Shown here: positions 35,031 to 43,674 of the stretch, one piece after another
How positions within the stretch are numbered: position 1 is the stretch's first letter
How the letters are laid out: every line of letters starts with the position of its first letter
Source: Lentimicrobium sp. L6
Lineage (GTDB): Bacteria > Bacteroidota > Bacteroidia > Bacteroidales > UBA12170
Assembly: GCF_013166655.1 (NCBI RefSeq)
Contig: NZ_JABKCA010000044.1
Coordinates: 1-46,804, forward strand
DNA: 46,804 nt
Reading direction: 5' to 3'
Notes under the pieces: model-generated
What the model was told of the DNA's origin: nothing
What the model saw: only the letters and a program-made list of their open reading frames with translations
Database searches by the model: none
Translations under genes and position numbers: made by a program

Positions 35031-35979
35031 TATATTTTGGGGAGTCCTTTTAGTAGCCGTTGGCGGACTCTTTATTCTAGATAACATGGATTTAATCAAC
35101 TTTAGTTTCTCTGCTTTAGTTGGACTATGGCCTCTTTTATTAGTGTTGTGGGGAATTAGTATTTTACCAATGAAACCGATGTATAAAACAGTTGGGGGAT
35201 TGTTGATTGCGGTATTTGCTTTGGTTTATGCTTCTACAAGTGATAAAACATTTTGGTGGCAAGATCACATCATCAATAAATTCGATAAAAATGTTCATAT
35301 GAATTATGGAAATGATGATGACGAGGATTATGATGACGATGATGATACTTATTACAATTTCAAATTCGACGAAGATTCAACCTCCAATATCACTAATGCC
35401 AAGCTGAATATGGACATAGCTGCTGGAAAATTTAGAATAGATGAAGCTACGGATGATCACATCATAGACTTTGATGCCTATAGCAATATTGGCCCATATA
35501 CCAGCAATATGGTAATGAACGGGAATACCGCTGAAATTAATATCGACTTAGAGGATGGCGTGATAAGAAATGGCACCAATAGAAATAGAGCCTCTATTAA
35601 ATTAAACCCAAAAGTAGAATGGGATTTAGACTTAGATATTGGAGCAGCAGATTTTAGAGCCGATTTCAGAAAATTTAGAGTGAGCAAATTGGATATCGAT
35701 GGTGGAGCCTCTGCAATAAAAGTAAAAATTGGAGATCTACAAGAAGATACCTTTATCAAGATAGATGCAGGTGCAGCTTCCATAAGAGTCGATATTCCAC
35801 AAGAAGCAGGTTGCTTGATAGAATCAGAATCCTTTTTAGTAGATATGGAATTAGATAACTTCCAAAAAAATGGGAATGGTGATTATGTGACTTCAAACTA
35901 TGAAGCAAGCGAGCAAAAAGTAAGAATAGATATCGATGCTGCTATTTCAAAATTAAAAGTAGGTAGATATTCAAAGTAA
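35017..35979 (+). CDS. LiaF-like membrane protein with beta-helical C-terminal domain
   Basis: A 320-residue protein. Residues 1-75 contain the LiaI/LiaF-type membrane unit (NIFWGVLLVAVGGLFILDNMDLI, then LWPLLLVLWGISILP and a further helix). A strikingly acidic stretch follows (NDDDEDYDDDDD, 99-110). Residues 120-320 form a regular beta domain (NAKLNMDIAAGKFRIDEA, WDLDLDIGAADFRADF, IDGGASAIKVKIGD, IDAGAASIRVDIP) like the LiaF C-terminal/toastrack domains of cell-envelope stress modules. The repeated G-A-[AS] turns fit a short right-handed beta-helix or sandwich. It overlaps the PspC gene by 14 bases and ends at a terminator. The role in membrane-stress signalling is inferred. Confidence 0.85.
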   Translation: MENRNIFWGVLLVAVGGLFILDNMDLINFSFSALVGLWPLLLVLWGISILPMKPMYKTVGGLLIAVFALVYASTSDKTFWWQDHIINKFDKNVHMNYGNDDDEDYDDDDDTYYNFKFDEDSTSNITNAKLNMDIAAGKFRIDEATDDHIIDFDAYSNIGPYTSNMVMNGNTAEINIDLEDGVIRNGTNRNRASIKLNPKVEWDLDLDIGAADFRADFRKFRVSKLDIDGGASAIKVKIGDLQEDTFIKIDAGAASIRVDIPQEAGCLIESESFLVDMELDNFQKNGNGDYVTSNYEASEQKVRIDIDAAISKLKVGRYSK

Positions 35980-36014
35980 AACCCTTAGCCTAAGACGCTA
36001 ATAGGAGATAATGG

Positions 36015-36058
36015 AAAAGAGCAGATTCACCTTTGTGGTGTATTGGCTCTTTTTTTTT
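36015..36058 (+). terminator. Rho-independent terminator, probably bidirectional
   Basis: AAAAGAGC pairs with GCTCTTTT, with an inner TCACC/GGTG pairing, followed by eight T. It ends the PspC-LiaF operon; the A-run on the left lets it also serve the convergent gene at 36109. Confidence 0.75.
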
Positions 36059-36108
36059 AGGGTTTAGTCAAAATAGTTTATATCGGCAATTTGGATGTTT
36101 TTTGGGTG

Positions 36109-37377
36109 TTATTTCCAAATTAGATTTTCTAATTTCCACTTGTCTTTTGCTTGGTCTTCTCCTGTTGGATAACCTATGGGAATGACATTGAGGGGAATGT
36201 GATTCTCGGGTAGATTCAGCTCTTTTACCACTGCTATTGTTCTATCATCATAGGGAAATGCTGCTGTCCATACAGCTCCTAGGCCAATACTCTCTGCTGC
36301 CAATAGGATGTTTTCTGATGCTGCAGCACAATCATGCACCCAATAGTCTTTGTCTTTGAGCTTGCCTGCTTTGTCCATATCACCACATACTACAATAGCT
36401 GCTTGGGCCTGTGCTAACATTTTACCATAGGGCAATTTCTCACTGAGTCTCTTTAGTGTGGCTTTGTCTGTAACGACATAAAAAGCCCACGATTGACGAT
36501 TGACTGCTGAAGGAGCAGCCATGCCCGCTCTTACTAGAAGCTCCAACTGGGCTTTAGAGACAGTGTCATTAGTAAAGTGTCTAACACTTTTTCTATTATG
36601 AATGGTCTTCAATGTTTCGTTGGCATATGTCCTTTTTACTGACGGAATAAAAGGTTTCCCGTCCACCTGCTCAAACATATCACTCTGCATACCTATAAAA
36701 TTACCTGCTCCATAATAGCCGCCATTGGCATAGATAATTGGTTTTAGCAGATTCATATCAATAGTACCATTTGCCCCCAATACAGCTTTGTCAGCCTTTA
36801 CATCAATTACTTTTCCTATGAATTGTCTATGAGAGCCCAAATCATGATATTCCGTTAGTTCACACTCAATCACTATAGGAAATTCTTTAATATAGGGTGC
36901 ATCAACAAATTCTCCTCTTACAGGTGTAAGCCCAGTTTCTTTGAACTTATCCATATCCTTTCCTGAATATTTCCCTACATAAGAAACATATTTTGTTAAT
37001 TCTTCAGTTGGAATATTCACCGTAAAAAACTTCTTATTGGTAAGGTTGTGATATGAATAGGTAGCTGGACGCATAGATACAGCAATGCTAAGCGGCTGCG
37101 AATTGGCAATACTCACCCATGCTGCAGTCATCATATTAGGCTTCCCATCCTGATCATATGATCCAATAACTAATGCTGGTTTAGGATACAAGGCGGATAT
37201 TATGCCCAACGATTTTTTTTCAAAATTATTTACAGTCGAATCATTCTCCGCAAAACCTGAAGTTAACTGTGCAGGCAACGATATCAAACGCGTCGTTTCT
37301 TCTTTTTGCGTTAACATAACAACCAATACCAATACGATAAAAGCTAAGCCAATATTTAAAATTTTACTTTTTTCCAT
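36109..37377 (-). CDS. Membrane-anchored flavin-reductase-like/nitroreductase fusion
   Basis: A 422-residue protein when started at ATG 37377 (the open frame goes on to 37485 but overlaps the upstream gene deeply). The basic MEKSK followed by one hydrophobic helix (ILNIGLAFIVLVLVVMLT, 6-23) predicts an inner-membrane anchor with the rest outside the cytoplasm. Residues about 54-235 are an FMN-binding split barrel of the DIM6/NTAB flavin-reductase type (LYPKPALVIGSYDQDGKPNMMTAAW, HNLTNKKFFTVNIP, GKVIDVKAD). Residues about 255-422 are a nitroreductase domain (IHNRKSVRHFTND, GMAAPSAVNRQSWAFYVV, ESIGLGAVWTAAFP, IPLNVIPIGYPTGE). Two FMN domains in one anchored chain is unusual. Its start overlaps the stop of the NosR-like gene by 14 bases. 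The electron acceptor is unknown. Confidence 0.87.
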   Translation of the reverse strand: MEKSKILNIGLAFIVLVLVVMLTQKEETTRLISLPAQLTSGFAENDSTVNNFEKKSLGIISALYPKPALVIGSYDQDGKPNMMTAAWVSIANSQPLSIAVSMRPATYSYHNLTNKKFFTVNIPTEELTKYVSYVGKYSGKDMDKFKETGLTPVRGEFVDAPYIKEFPIVIECELTEYHDLGSHRQFIGKVIDVKADKAVLGANGTIDMNLLKPIIYANGGYYGAGNFIGMQSDMFEQVDGKPFIPSVKRTYANETLKTIHNRKSVRHFTNDTVSKAQLELLVRAGMAAPSAVNRQSWAFYVVTDKATLKRLSEKLPYGKMLAQAQAAIVVCGDMDKAGKLKDKDYWVHDCAAASENILLAAESIGLGAVWTAAFPYDDRTIAVVKELNLPENHIPLNVIPIGYPTGEDQAKDKWKLENLIWK

Positions 37378-38539
37378 CTTCTGTATTTTTAAGAGCTTGT
37401 TTTTTATATGAAATAGTATCCATGAAACATCCTGTTGGGCAGACTGTGCAATAAGGTTTGTTAAAGAAAAGAGATAAAATAACAATTAAACCTCCAGCTA
37501 TAAAGAAACCATAGCTTGCTATTCTGAACGAAAACATCATAAAAGGTTCAAAATGATTTAATTGAGGTGAAAAACCAAACAATAGTATAGCTGCAATAAA
37601 GAATAGATACGCCTCTCTTATCGATAAGTTTTTCCACGATTTTGGCAATATCTTTTTTTTAAATGGCGAAACCTTATTTACCAATTCTTGCAATGCTCCC
37701 ATTGGGCAGAGGTAGTTGCAATAATACTTTCGCTTTCCTAAAAATGATATGCCTATGGCTAAAACAAATAGCATTACCGATTGCCAGTTAAGCACCCACG
37801 GAATTCCGTTTAATAACCAACTGTATAATAAAAATATCGAAAGGGTTTTGTTCAGTACAATTCCAACCACTATAACTACCAAAACCAAATAGTAAGGGCG
37901 TAGTTTCTTATGAGCCTTTCCAAATGCAAACGCTAGCGATAGCAAGACAACAACCAAAAATAACACATCTTTTATCGTGCTTAAAATTGGCTGTTTTTCC
38001 CAACTATCTATTGGCGAATTATAAAATACTGCCGCTGTTCCTTTCATTCCTTTAATAATAGCATTGCTGCTCATTGTAGCACCAGTAGCCCCATCTACAC
38101 TTTGCTCTTTCACCTCACGAAGCGATAAATTATTCCATTGTTGTAAAAAGTCACCACGAGTAACATAGGCTAAATAATCAACCGTCTCTCCGCTATTTAG
38201 CAAGCTTATCCCCTTTACATTATATTTATCATCAAGACCTATGAGTATCGGCACGAGCCCTCCATAACCTATATTATCTGTCACATAATCAGAAGAAACC
38301 AATGCTTTTCCTATCTCTATTTCTCCTGACCTAACTTCTATTATATTACTATTGGATTTTAGAAAAGAATTTGCCTCTGGGAAGATGTTTTGTACCGATT
38401 CTAAGGTAACAACGACCTCTATATTTGATTTAGTGAAAAGATGCCTTCGGCCACCACTATAGGCTATAGCTGCAAGGAGAATAAGCACAAGCGTGTAAAG
38501 ATATATGGTCTCTGAAAGTTGATATTTTGATATTCTCAT
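37364..38539 (-). CDS. NosR/RnfG-like flavinylated iron-sulfur membrane protein
   Basis: A 391-residue inner-membrane electron-transfer protein. After an N-terminal helix (residues 11-28), a periplasmic FMN-binding domain ends in DGATGATMSS (149-158), the ApbE flavinylation motif with Thr155 as the expected covalent FMN site. Five or six membrane helices follow, with cytoplasm-facing cysteine motifs CNYLCP (C274, C278) and CTVCPTGC (C364, C367, C371), typical of NapH/NosR polyferredoxin-type 4Fe-4S sites. This is the NosR layout, shorter than the ~700-residue NosR. It is the first gene of a two-gene operon, overlapping the anchored nitroreductase fusion by 14 bases. No apbE or nos genes are in the window, so a nitrous-oxide role is not implied. 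Confidence 0.88.
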   Translation of the reverse strand: MRISKYQLSETIYLYTLVLILLAAIAYSGGRRHLFTKSNIEVVVTLESVQNIFPEANSFLKSNSNIIEVRSGEIEIGKALVSSDYVTDNIGYGGLVPILIGLDDKYNVKGISLLNSGETVDYLAYVTRGDFLQQWNNLSLREVKEQSVDGATGATMSSNAIIKGMKGTAAVFYNSPIDSWEKQPILSTIKDVLFLVVVLLSLAFAFGKAHKKLRPYYLVLVVIVVGIVLNKTLSIFLLYSWLLNGIPWVLNWQSVMLFVLAIGISFLGKRKYYCNYLCPMGALQELVNKVSPFKKKILPKSWKNLSIREAYLFFIAAILLFGFSPQLNHFEPFMMFSFRIASYGFFIAGGLIVILSLFFNKPYCTVCPTGCFMDTISYKKQALKNTEDGKK

Positions 38540-39169
38540 TTAGATATGCCTTATCTGATATTTGTAAAAAAAAGCAAAGGTAATCGAATATCTCTGGGAT
38601 ACCTTACAAGTTATGGGGGTTTTTAATTAATCAAAATCGCTTTTTTATTTAGCAATAAAAAGCTCAAAAAGAAGCATTTCTACACGAAAAATCCAGCTTC
38701 CTTATAGGCTCACCAGATGAGGTCATTCCACTTCGAAATTAGATAAGTACTTTTAATAGACGATGGAATGCAATTTCTTCTGGGCATTGAAATTGGACAT
38801 TCATACAATAGTTTATTACGATTGAAGGATAGTGTATCCTCTTACTCCAAGCTAGAGCAGATTTACGATATGATCGTTATAAATAAGATAGTTATGCCAT
38901 CAAATTTTTCTTTTATTGCTTTCTTAAGCATTGAGTTTTTATCCGAACTGGTTTTATTTATCCCTATAATGAATTGAAATGAGTCTACCTGGCAGTTAGG
39001 CAAGCCAGCCTTGGCAGCAGACAGGCTTTATTTCGAATTTCTTATGAAACCTCTTTAATTCTGTCCCAAAAAATCGGGATGGCTTATCGGCATTAAATCC
39101 GACACAATTTCAGAACAAGTTATTGAAATTTCATATTTCACAAAAGGCTCAATAATAATACAATTGGTA
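38540..39169. other. 630-base intergenic region
   Basis: It holds the promoter box of the NosR-like gene at its left end. A 69-codon open frame (38768-38977, plus strand) has no recognisable domain and an ordinary-looking composition; it could be a small hypothetical gene or chance. From 38981 to 39030 there is a GCAG/GGCAAGCC-rich patch with short internal repeats (GGCAAGCCAGCC, GGCAGCAGACAGG) that looks like a dispersed intergenic element, followed by a small TCCC...GGGA hairpin near 39064-39080. Confidence 0.5.
38575..38582 (-). promoter_or_regulatory. Putative -7 element of the NosR-nitroreductase operon (TACCTTTG)
   Basis: An exact TAnnTTTG match on the minus strand, 36 bases before the start of the operon. 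It is identical to the octamer in front of the cold-shock gene. Confidence 0.5.
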
Positions 39170-40651
39170 TTACATCCATTTTTCCCGAGAAGTCTCCACA
39201 TGATAAAGAAGATAGTTCATCAGTTGATGTGCCATATCTTCGGAAATATAGGGGATATTCATTTGTCCTGAAGCATTATTTACCCTTAAGGTGGCCAAGC
39301 CCCTTCTTTTTTGAAAGAAGGATTGCCTGAAATCAACAGATTGTGTTTTAAAAGATTCTGCTTGTTGCCACTCGGTATTAATGGCTCCTTTGCCCACAAT
39401 CAATTGCGTTTTATTAAACTGAAAATAGCTTTTCCTGACCATCATCCGGCAGTATAGCCCAGATATAATTAACCATGCAACTCCAGCAATGAGCAATAAA
39501 GGTTCATGAAAATAGAATACGCTTGGGGCTATGGCAGGAATTACTCCTCTTTGAAGCCATAGCAAATTAAAGTATCTGGGATGTGAATAAATCTTTTCGC
39601 TATGGTCAGGCAAATCATCCTTAAATAATTCACCTCTAATACTTGAAATATGATGCTCAAGACAACCGGGAGCATCAGCCACTTGTTTTTGCTTGGTCTG
39701 TTTACTTACCGCTTGTTTAAAGCTAATTCTAAAAATACCAAATATCTTTTTTATGGGGCCGGTTTCCCAGTTGAGTTGCTGTATTTTATTGAATGGAAGT
39801 AAAACCTTACGCTTATCAATTAAACCAGTAGTAATTTTATAACTTTCTTGATGCTTGACCAATCTAAAATCGTAATATTTGATGACGGTGTATAGAAGTG
39901 TAGCGAGGACGGAGGCGAGTAGAGCAATAATAGTTAATCCAGCAAAAAACAAGATACTTGAGTTCGCTATAATGCTTTGAAAAGAATCAGAATAAGCATC
40001 GGTTTCTTCTTTGAATAAATCTTGAATCTGATCTACTATTTGAGAAGTAAAAACAAGAATAATTAATCCTGTTTTCAGATGGTTTTGGCTGATGCCTATT
40101 CGCAATAAATCTAAGGGACTTAGTTTTAGAATTTCTTTTTCTTCATTGTCATTAGAAATGGATTCAGAATCTTTTTCATTTGCTTTTTCCTTATGTGATT
40201 GCAAGAATTCAGTTAAATGCTCGGTATAAGCTCCACTTAAGGAATATATCTTTAATTCTTTTCCTACTGAGCCTGCGGTTTCTACCTCAAGGGAATGTAC
40301 ATTTAGTAGCCGCTGTAAGAGATTCTGATTTGTGTTCACGCTCTGTATACGATCCAATGGTATAGAAAGTACTTTCTTGCGGAGGTATCCTTTTTTAAGA
40401 ATAAACTGATTCTCATCAATAAAAAAGTAGAAATTCAGGTAAAAAAGAATGGAGTGAACAAGTATTAATAGGATAATAATCCCTATGACCATAGGAATAG
40501 TTATAGATTCTGGTAGTCGATGCTTCTGAGCAAAGATAAGGATGAGCATAGGCCAGTAGGCTCGTAATTTAGCTTGAAGTTCAAAAGCGAAAACCGCTAA
40601 AAATCCTCGAGGTTCTTGTCGAGTGGGTTTTGTTAAATCAGGCTTAGTCAT
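39170..40651 (-). CDS. YdbT-like protein with three bacterial PH domains
   Basis: A 493-residue membrane protein with three bPH2 (DUF304) domains. The first, about 75-145, reads FILKKGYLRKKVLSIPLDRIQSVNTNQNLLQRLL. The second, about 265-320, reads YKITTGLIDKRKVLLPFNKIQQLNW. The third, about 410-480, reads LIVGKGAINTEWQQAESFKTQSVDFRQSFFQKRRGLATL. Hydrophobic helix pairs separate them (about 30-72, 190-255, 360-400). This three-domain plan matches the YdbT family, whose role is unresolved, possibly in envelope or lipid homeostasis. Its start overlaps the stop of the smaller partner by eight bases, as in the ydbS-ydbT pair of Bacillus. An acidic Glu/Ser insert (160-175) is lineage-specific. Confidence 0.88.
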   Translation of the reverse strand: MTKPDLTKPTRQEPRGFLAVFAFELQAKLRAYWPMLILIFAQKHRLPESITIPMVIGIIILLILVHSILFYLNFYFFIDENQFILKKGYLRKKVLSIPLDRIQSVNTNQNLLQRLLNVHSLEVETAGSVGKELKIYSLSGAYTEHLTEFLQSHKEKANEKDSESISNDNEEKEILKLSPLDLLRIGISQNHLKTGLIILVFTSQIVDQIQDLFKEETDAYSDSFQSIIANSSILFFAGLTIIALLASVLATLLYTVIKYYDFRLVKHQESYKITTGLIDKRKVLLPFNKIQQLNWETGPIKKIFGIFRISFKQAVSKQTKQKQVADAPGCLEHHISSIRGELFKDDLPDHSEKIYSHPRYFNLLWLQRGVIPAIAPSVFYFHEPLLLIAGVAWLIISGLYCRMMVRKSYFQFNKTQLIVGKGAINTEWQQAESFKTQSVDFRQSFFQKRRGLATLRVNNASGQMNIPYISEDMAHQLMNYLLYHVETSREKWM

Positions 40652-41234
40652 GCTGGTTTACTTTTGATAAGAGAAAGGATTCTATTTGAAGGGCTTTATC
40701 TGGCAATAGCCCAGGGATAGAAAGATCGCTCACACTACCTCCAGCTGTAAATACTTTAACCCTCGACAAACCAAAGCTCTTTTCCATCATATTCTGACTC
40801 ACTTCTACATGTTGTATTCGATTAAATGGAATGGTGGTTAGTTTGTAAATCAGAAGTCCTCTACGGAATGATATATCTTGTTCTCGAAGCAAATATCCTT
40901 TTTTGGGAAAACCGAGAATGACGAGGACAAATCTCAAAATAAATATCAATACAAAGACAGAAGGTATGCCCATTGATACTAAGATTGGGATATCACCAGT
41001 TGAGAATTGGATACTCAGGAAAAAGATAGTCAGTGCTATAAATAATATAATGGCAGCGCCTATTTGGTTGATAAGTTTATACTTCTTTTCCAGAGCTTCA
41101 AATTCTTGAACTTCTATTGGAGCGAGTAGATCTGGTAATATCACTTGATTTGAGAATTCTTCGTTTGCATGCATATTCATTGGATTATTAGAACCTATTT
41201 TGAGGATGGTATTTATTAAAATTTGGTCCACCAC
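40644..41234 (-). CDS. YdbS-like protein with one bacterial PH domain
   Basis: A 196-residue membrane protein with two hydrophobic helices (about 57-74 and 82-108) and one bPH2 domain (about 112-190: GYLLREQDISFRRGLLIYKLTTIPFNRIQHVEVSQNMMEKSFGLSRVKVFTAGGS). It is the expected small partner of the downstream three-domain protein; the genes overlap by eight bases. The start is uncertain: the frame opens at GTG 41234, but ATGs at 41180 and 41174 precede the first conserved region equally well. The extra 18-20 residues look uncharacteristic, so 41180 may be the true start. The role of the family is unsettled. Confidence 0.85.
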   Translation of the reverse strand: MVDQILINTILKIGSNNPMNMHANEEFSNQVILPDLLAPIEVQEFEALEKKYKLINQIGAAIILFIALTIFFLSIQFSTGDIPILVSMGIPSVFVLIFILRFVLVILGFPKKGYLLREQDISFRRGLLIYKLTTIPFNRIQHVEVSQNMMEKSFGLSRVKVFTAGGSVSDLSIPGLLPDKALQIESFLLSKVNQHD

Positions 41235-41413
41235 CCATCAGGCACATTTATATAATTGCTTCCCAGTATAATGTCTATAACATCATCGTTGGGATTGGTA
41301 AATTTAGGCAAATATTATCTGTGACCAACAAAACCTATTCTTATTAAGAACAGAAGCTTAAAAAGACCTATTTTTATCGCGCAAAATCATTTAGCCATTT
41401 TAAAAATATTTTT

Positions 41414-43522
41414 ATGAAAAAAATTATCATGTTATTCTTCGTTGTCAGCTTAGGTCTAGCTTCTTGCAATACAGAAAAACAGCAAACGACCAACAGCGAC
41501 AATCCCTTCTTTTCGGAATTCGAGACTCCTTTTGAGGTTCCTCCATTCGATAAAATTGAAGCAGAGCATTATATGCCCGCCTTTTTAGAAGGAATGAAAT
41601 TGGAAAAAGCAGAAGTTGAGGCTATTGTGAGTAATCCTGATGCACCAACTTTTGAGAATACCATAGTGGCTTATTCAAAAACAGGTGCTTTTTTAAGCAG
41701 AGTAAGTTCGGTATTTGGTGGTTTAAATGGAGCCAATACTACACCAGAATTACAGAGTTTAGCTAAGGAGCTTTCTCCTTTACGTTCGGCTCATGGTAAT
41801 GAGATTAGGTTCAATCAAGAATTATTTGAGCGTATTAAAGTGGTATATGAGCAAAGAGAAAGCTTAAAATTAGATCCAGATCAATTATATATGCTAGAGA
41901 ATATGTACGGTGGTTTTGTAAGAAACGGTGCTAATCTTCCTGCCGAAGAAAAAGCAAAGCTCTCCGAAATCAATACAAAGCTTTCTAGTTTGGCAGTACA
42001 GTTTGGTCAAAACCTAATGGGTGAGACCAATGCCTATCAACTTATTATTGAAGATGAAAAAGATTTAGATGGCTTGCCAGAAAGTGTTAAAGCTGCTGGT
42101 GCACAGGAAGCCAATCGTGTGGGTTTAGAAGGTAAGTGGGTGTTTACGACCCAAAGATCAAGTATGTATCCTTTCCTTACTTATGCTACTAACCGCGACT
42201 TAAGGCGTCAGATTTATACGGCTTACACCATGCGTGGTGATAATGATAACGAAAGAGACAATAAGGCAATCTCTGCTCAAATCACCAACCTAAGAGTGAA
42301 AAAAGCTAAGATTTTAGGTTTTGAAAGTCATGCCGACTTGATTCTATCTACACGCATGGCTAAAACATCCGAGCGTGTTTATGATTTATTAGACCAACTA
42401 TGGTGGCCTTCATTAGAATTGGCTAAAAAGGAAATCGAAGATATGCAAGCCATTATCGATGCTGAAGGCGGAAACTTTAAATTGGAAGCTTCAGACTGGT
42501 GGTATTATGCTGAAAAAGTACGCGCTGATAAATATGCTTTCGAAGACAGCCAGATTCGTCCTTATTTCTCTCGCGAGAATGTGCAAAATGCTATTTTCTA
42601 TGTGGCTGAACAATTATACGGGATTACTTTTACCGAAATTCAAGACATTCCAAAACCACATCCAGATGCTTTTGCCTATGAAGTAAAAGAAGCAGATGGA
42701 ACCCATATCGGCGTTTTATACCAAGACTTTTATGCAAGACCAAGTAAGCGTGGTGGTGCTTGGTGTGGTGCATATAGAAGCTTTAAAATTGTTGATGGCG
42801 AAAAAATTACTCCAGTAATTACTTTTGTAACCAATGCACCTGCTCCAGTAGGAGATGCACCTTCTTTGTTTAGTATTGATGATGTAACAACTGTATTCCA
42901 TGAATTTGGTCATGCTTTAGACGGATTGTTTTCCAATGTGAGATATCAATCAACTTATAGGGCTCGCGATTTCACCGAATTGCCTTCTCAACTTATGGAA
43001 CATTGGGCAATGCATCCAGAAGTTTTAAAGGTATATGCTAAACATTACGAAACTGGAGAGACCATTCCCAATGAGTTGGTAGAGAAGATACAAAATGCAA
43101 GCCTTTTTAATCAAGGATTTATCACTGTTGAATTTGTTGCAGCTGCACTTATCGATATGGAATACCATTCTCTAACTGAAGAGCAAGATATTGATGTTAG
43201 AGCCTTTGAGAATGAATTCTTTGCAGAACGAAAACTCATACCTGAAATAGCTCCTCGTTACCGAACCACTTATTTCTCTCATATTGTTGGAGGATATTCT
43301 GCAGGCTATTATAGTTATTTATGGTCGGGTGTTTTAGACAACGATGCTTTTGAAGCTTTTGTTGAAACTAGTTTATTTGATAAGGAAACAGCAAAATCTT
43401 TCCGCGAAAACATTTTAGAGCCTAATGGTTTAGTCGATCCATTGGAAATGTATATCAATTTCCGTGGACGAGAAGCCGTTATTGAGCCTTTACTTAAAAG
43501 TAGAGGTTTATCTTCAAAGTAA
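41414..43522 (+). CDS. M3-family metallopeptidase lipoprotein (Dcp/oligopeptidase-like)
   Basis: A 702-residue zinc peptidase that cuts short peptides. The zinc motif HEFGH is at residues 496-500 and the third ligand is probably Glu522 in FTELPSQLMEHW. The front part (FDKIEAEHYMPAFLEGM ... FENTIVAY) and the downstream SHIVGGYSAGYYSYLWS block match peptidyl-dipeptidase Dcp. The N terminus (MKKIIMLFFVVSLGLASC) is a lipoprotein signal with Cys at 18, so the enzyme is predicted to be tethered in the envelope instead of cytoplasmic like E. coli Dcp. It is a single gene with a strong terminator and is divergent from the PH-domain pair. Confidence 0.95.
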   Translation: MKKIIMLFFVVSLGLASCNTEKQQTTNSDNPFFSEFETPFEVPPFDKIEAEHYMPAFLEGMKLEKAEVEAIVSNPDAPTFENTIVAYSKTGAFLSRVSSVFGGLNGANTTPELQSLAKELSPLRSAHGNEIRFNQELFERIKVVYEQRESLKLDPDQLYMLENMYGGFVRNGANLPAEEKAKLSEINTKLSSLAVQFGQNLMGETNAYQLIIEDEKDLDGLPESVKAAGAQEANRVGLEGKWVFTTQRSSMYPFLTYATNRDLRRQIYTAYTMRGDNDNERDNKAISAQITNLRVKKAKILGFESHADLILSTRMAKTSERVYDLLDQLWWPSLELAKKEIEDMQAIIDAEGGNFKLEASDWWYYAEKVRADKYAFEDSQIRPYFSRENVQNAIFYVAEQLYGITFTEIQDIPKPHPDAFAYEVKEADGTHIGVLYQDFYARPSKRGGAWCGAYRSFKIVDGEKITPVITFVTNAPAPVGDAPSLFSIDDVTTVFHEFGHALDGLFSNVRYQSTYRARDFTELPSQLMEHWAMHPEVLKVYAKHYETGETIPNELVEKIQNASLFNQGFITVEFVAAALIDMEYHSLTEEQDIDVRAFENEFFAERKLIPEIAPRYRTTYFSHIVGGYSAGYYSYLWSGVLDNDAFEAFVETSLFDKETAKSFRENILEPNGLVDPLEMYINFRGREAVIEPLLKSRGLSSK

Positions 43523-43556
43523 TATAGGTTTTTAGATATCATTCGGTAAAATCAAT

Positions 43557-43593
43557 AAAAGGAAGAAGCACTGATGTGTTTCTTCCTTTTTTT
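43557..43593 (+). terminator. Rho-independent terminator, bidirectional
   Basis: The perfect ten-base stem AAAGGAAGAA / TTCTTCCTTT with an extended inner pairing, followed by a T-run. The A-run on its left also allows it to end the convergent dehydrogenase gene. Confidence 0.88.
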
Positions 43594-43674
43594 CTTCTAT
43601 TTTTACCGAGCTGGACAGATAGGTTTGGTCAGAATATCCGCTTTCGTTTGGTTTTTGATTAGAAGCAATCAATC

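Noticed and set aside
37378-37485. N-terminal extension of the nitroreductase fusion
   Set aside because: It lies entirely inside the end of the NosR-like gene. The ATG at 37377 gives a normal anchor and a 14-base overlap.
37364-38539. Nitrous-oxide reduction locus because of the NosR-like gene
   Set aside because: No nosZ, nosD, nosF or nosL is nearby and the protein is much shorter than NosR.
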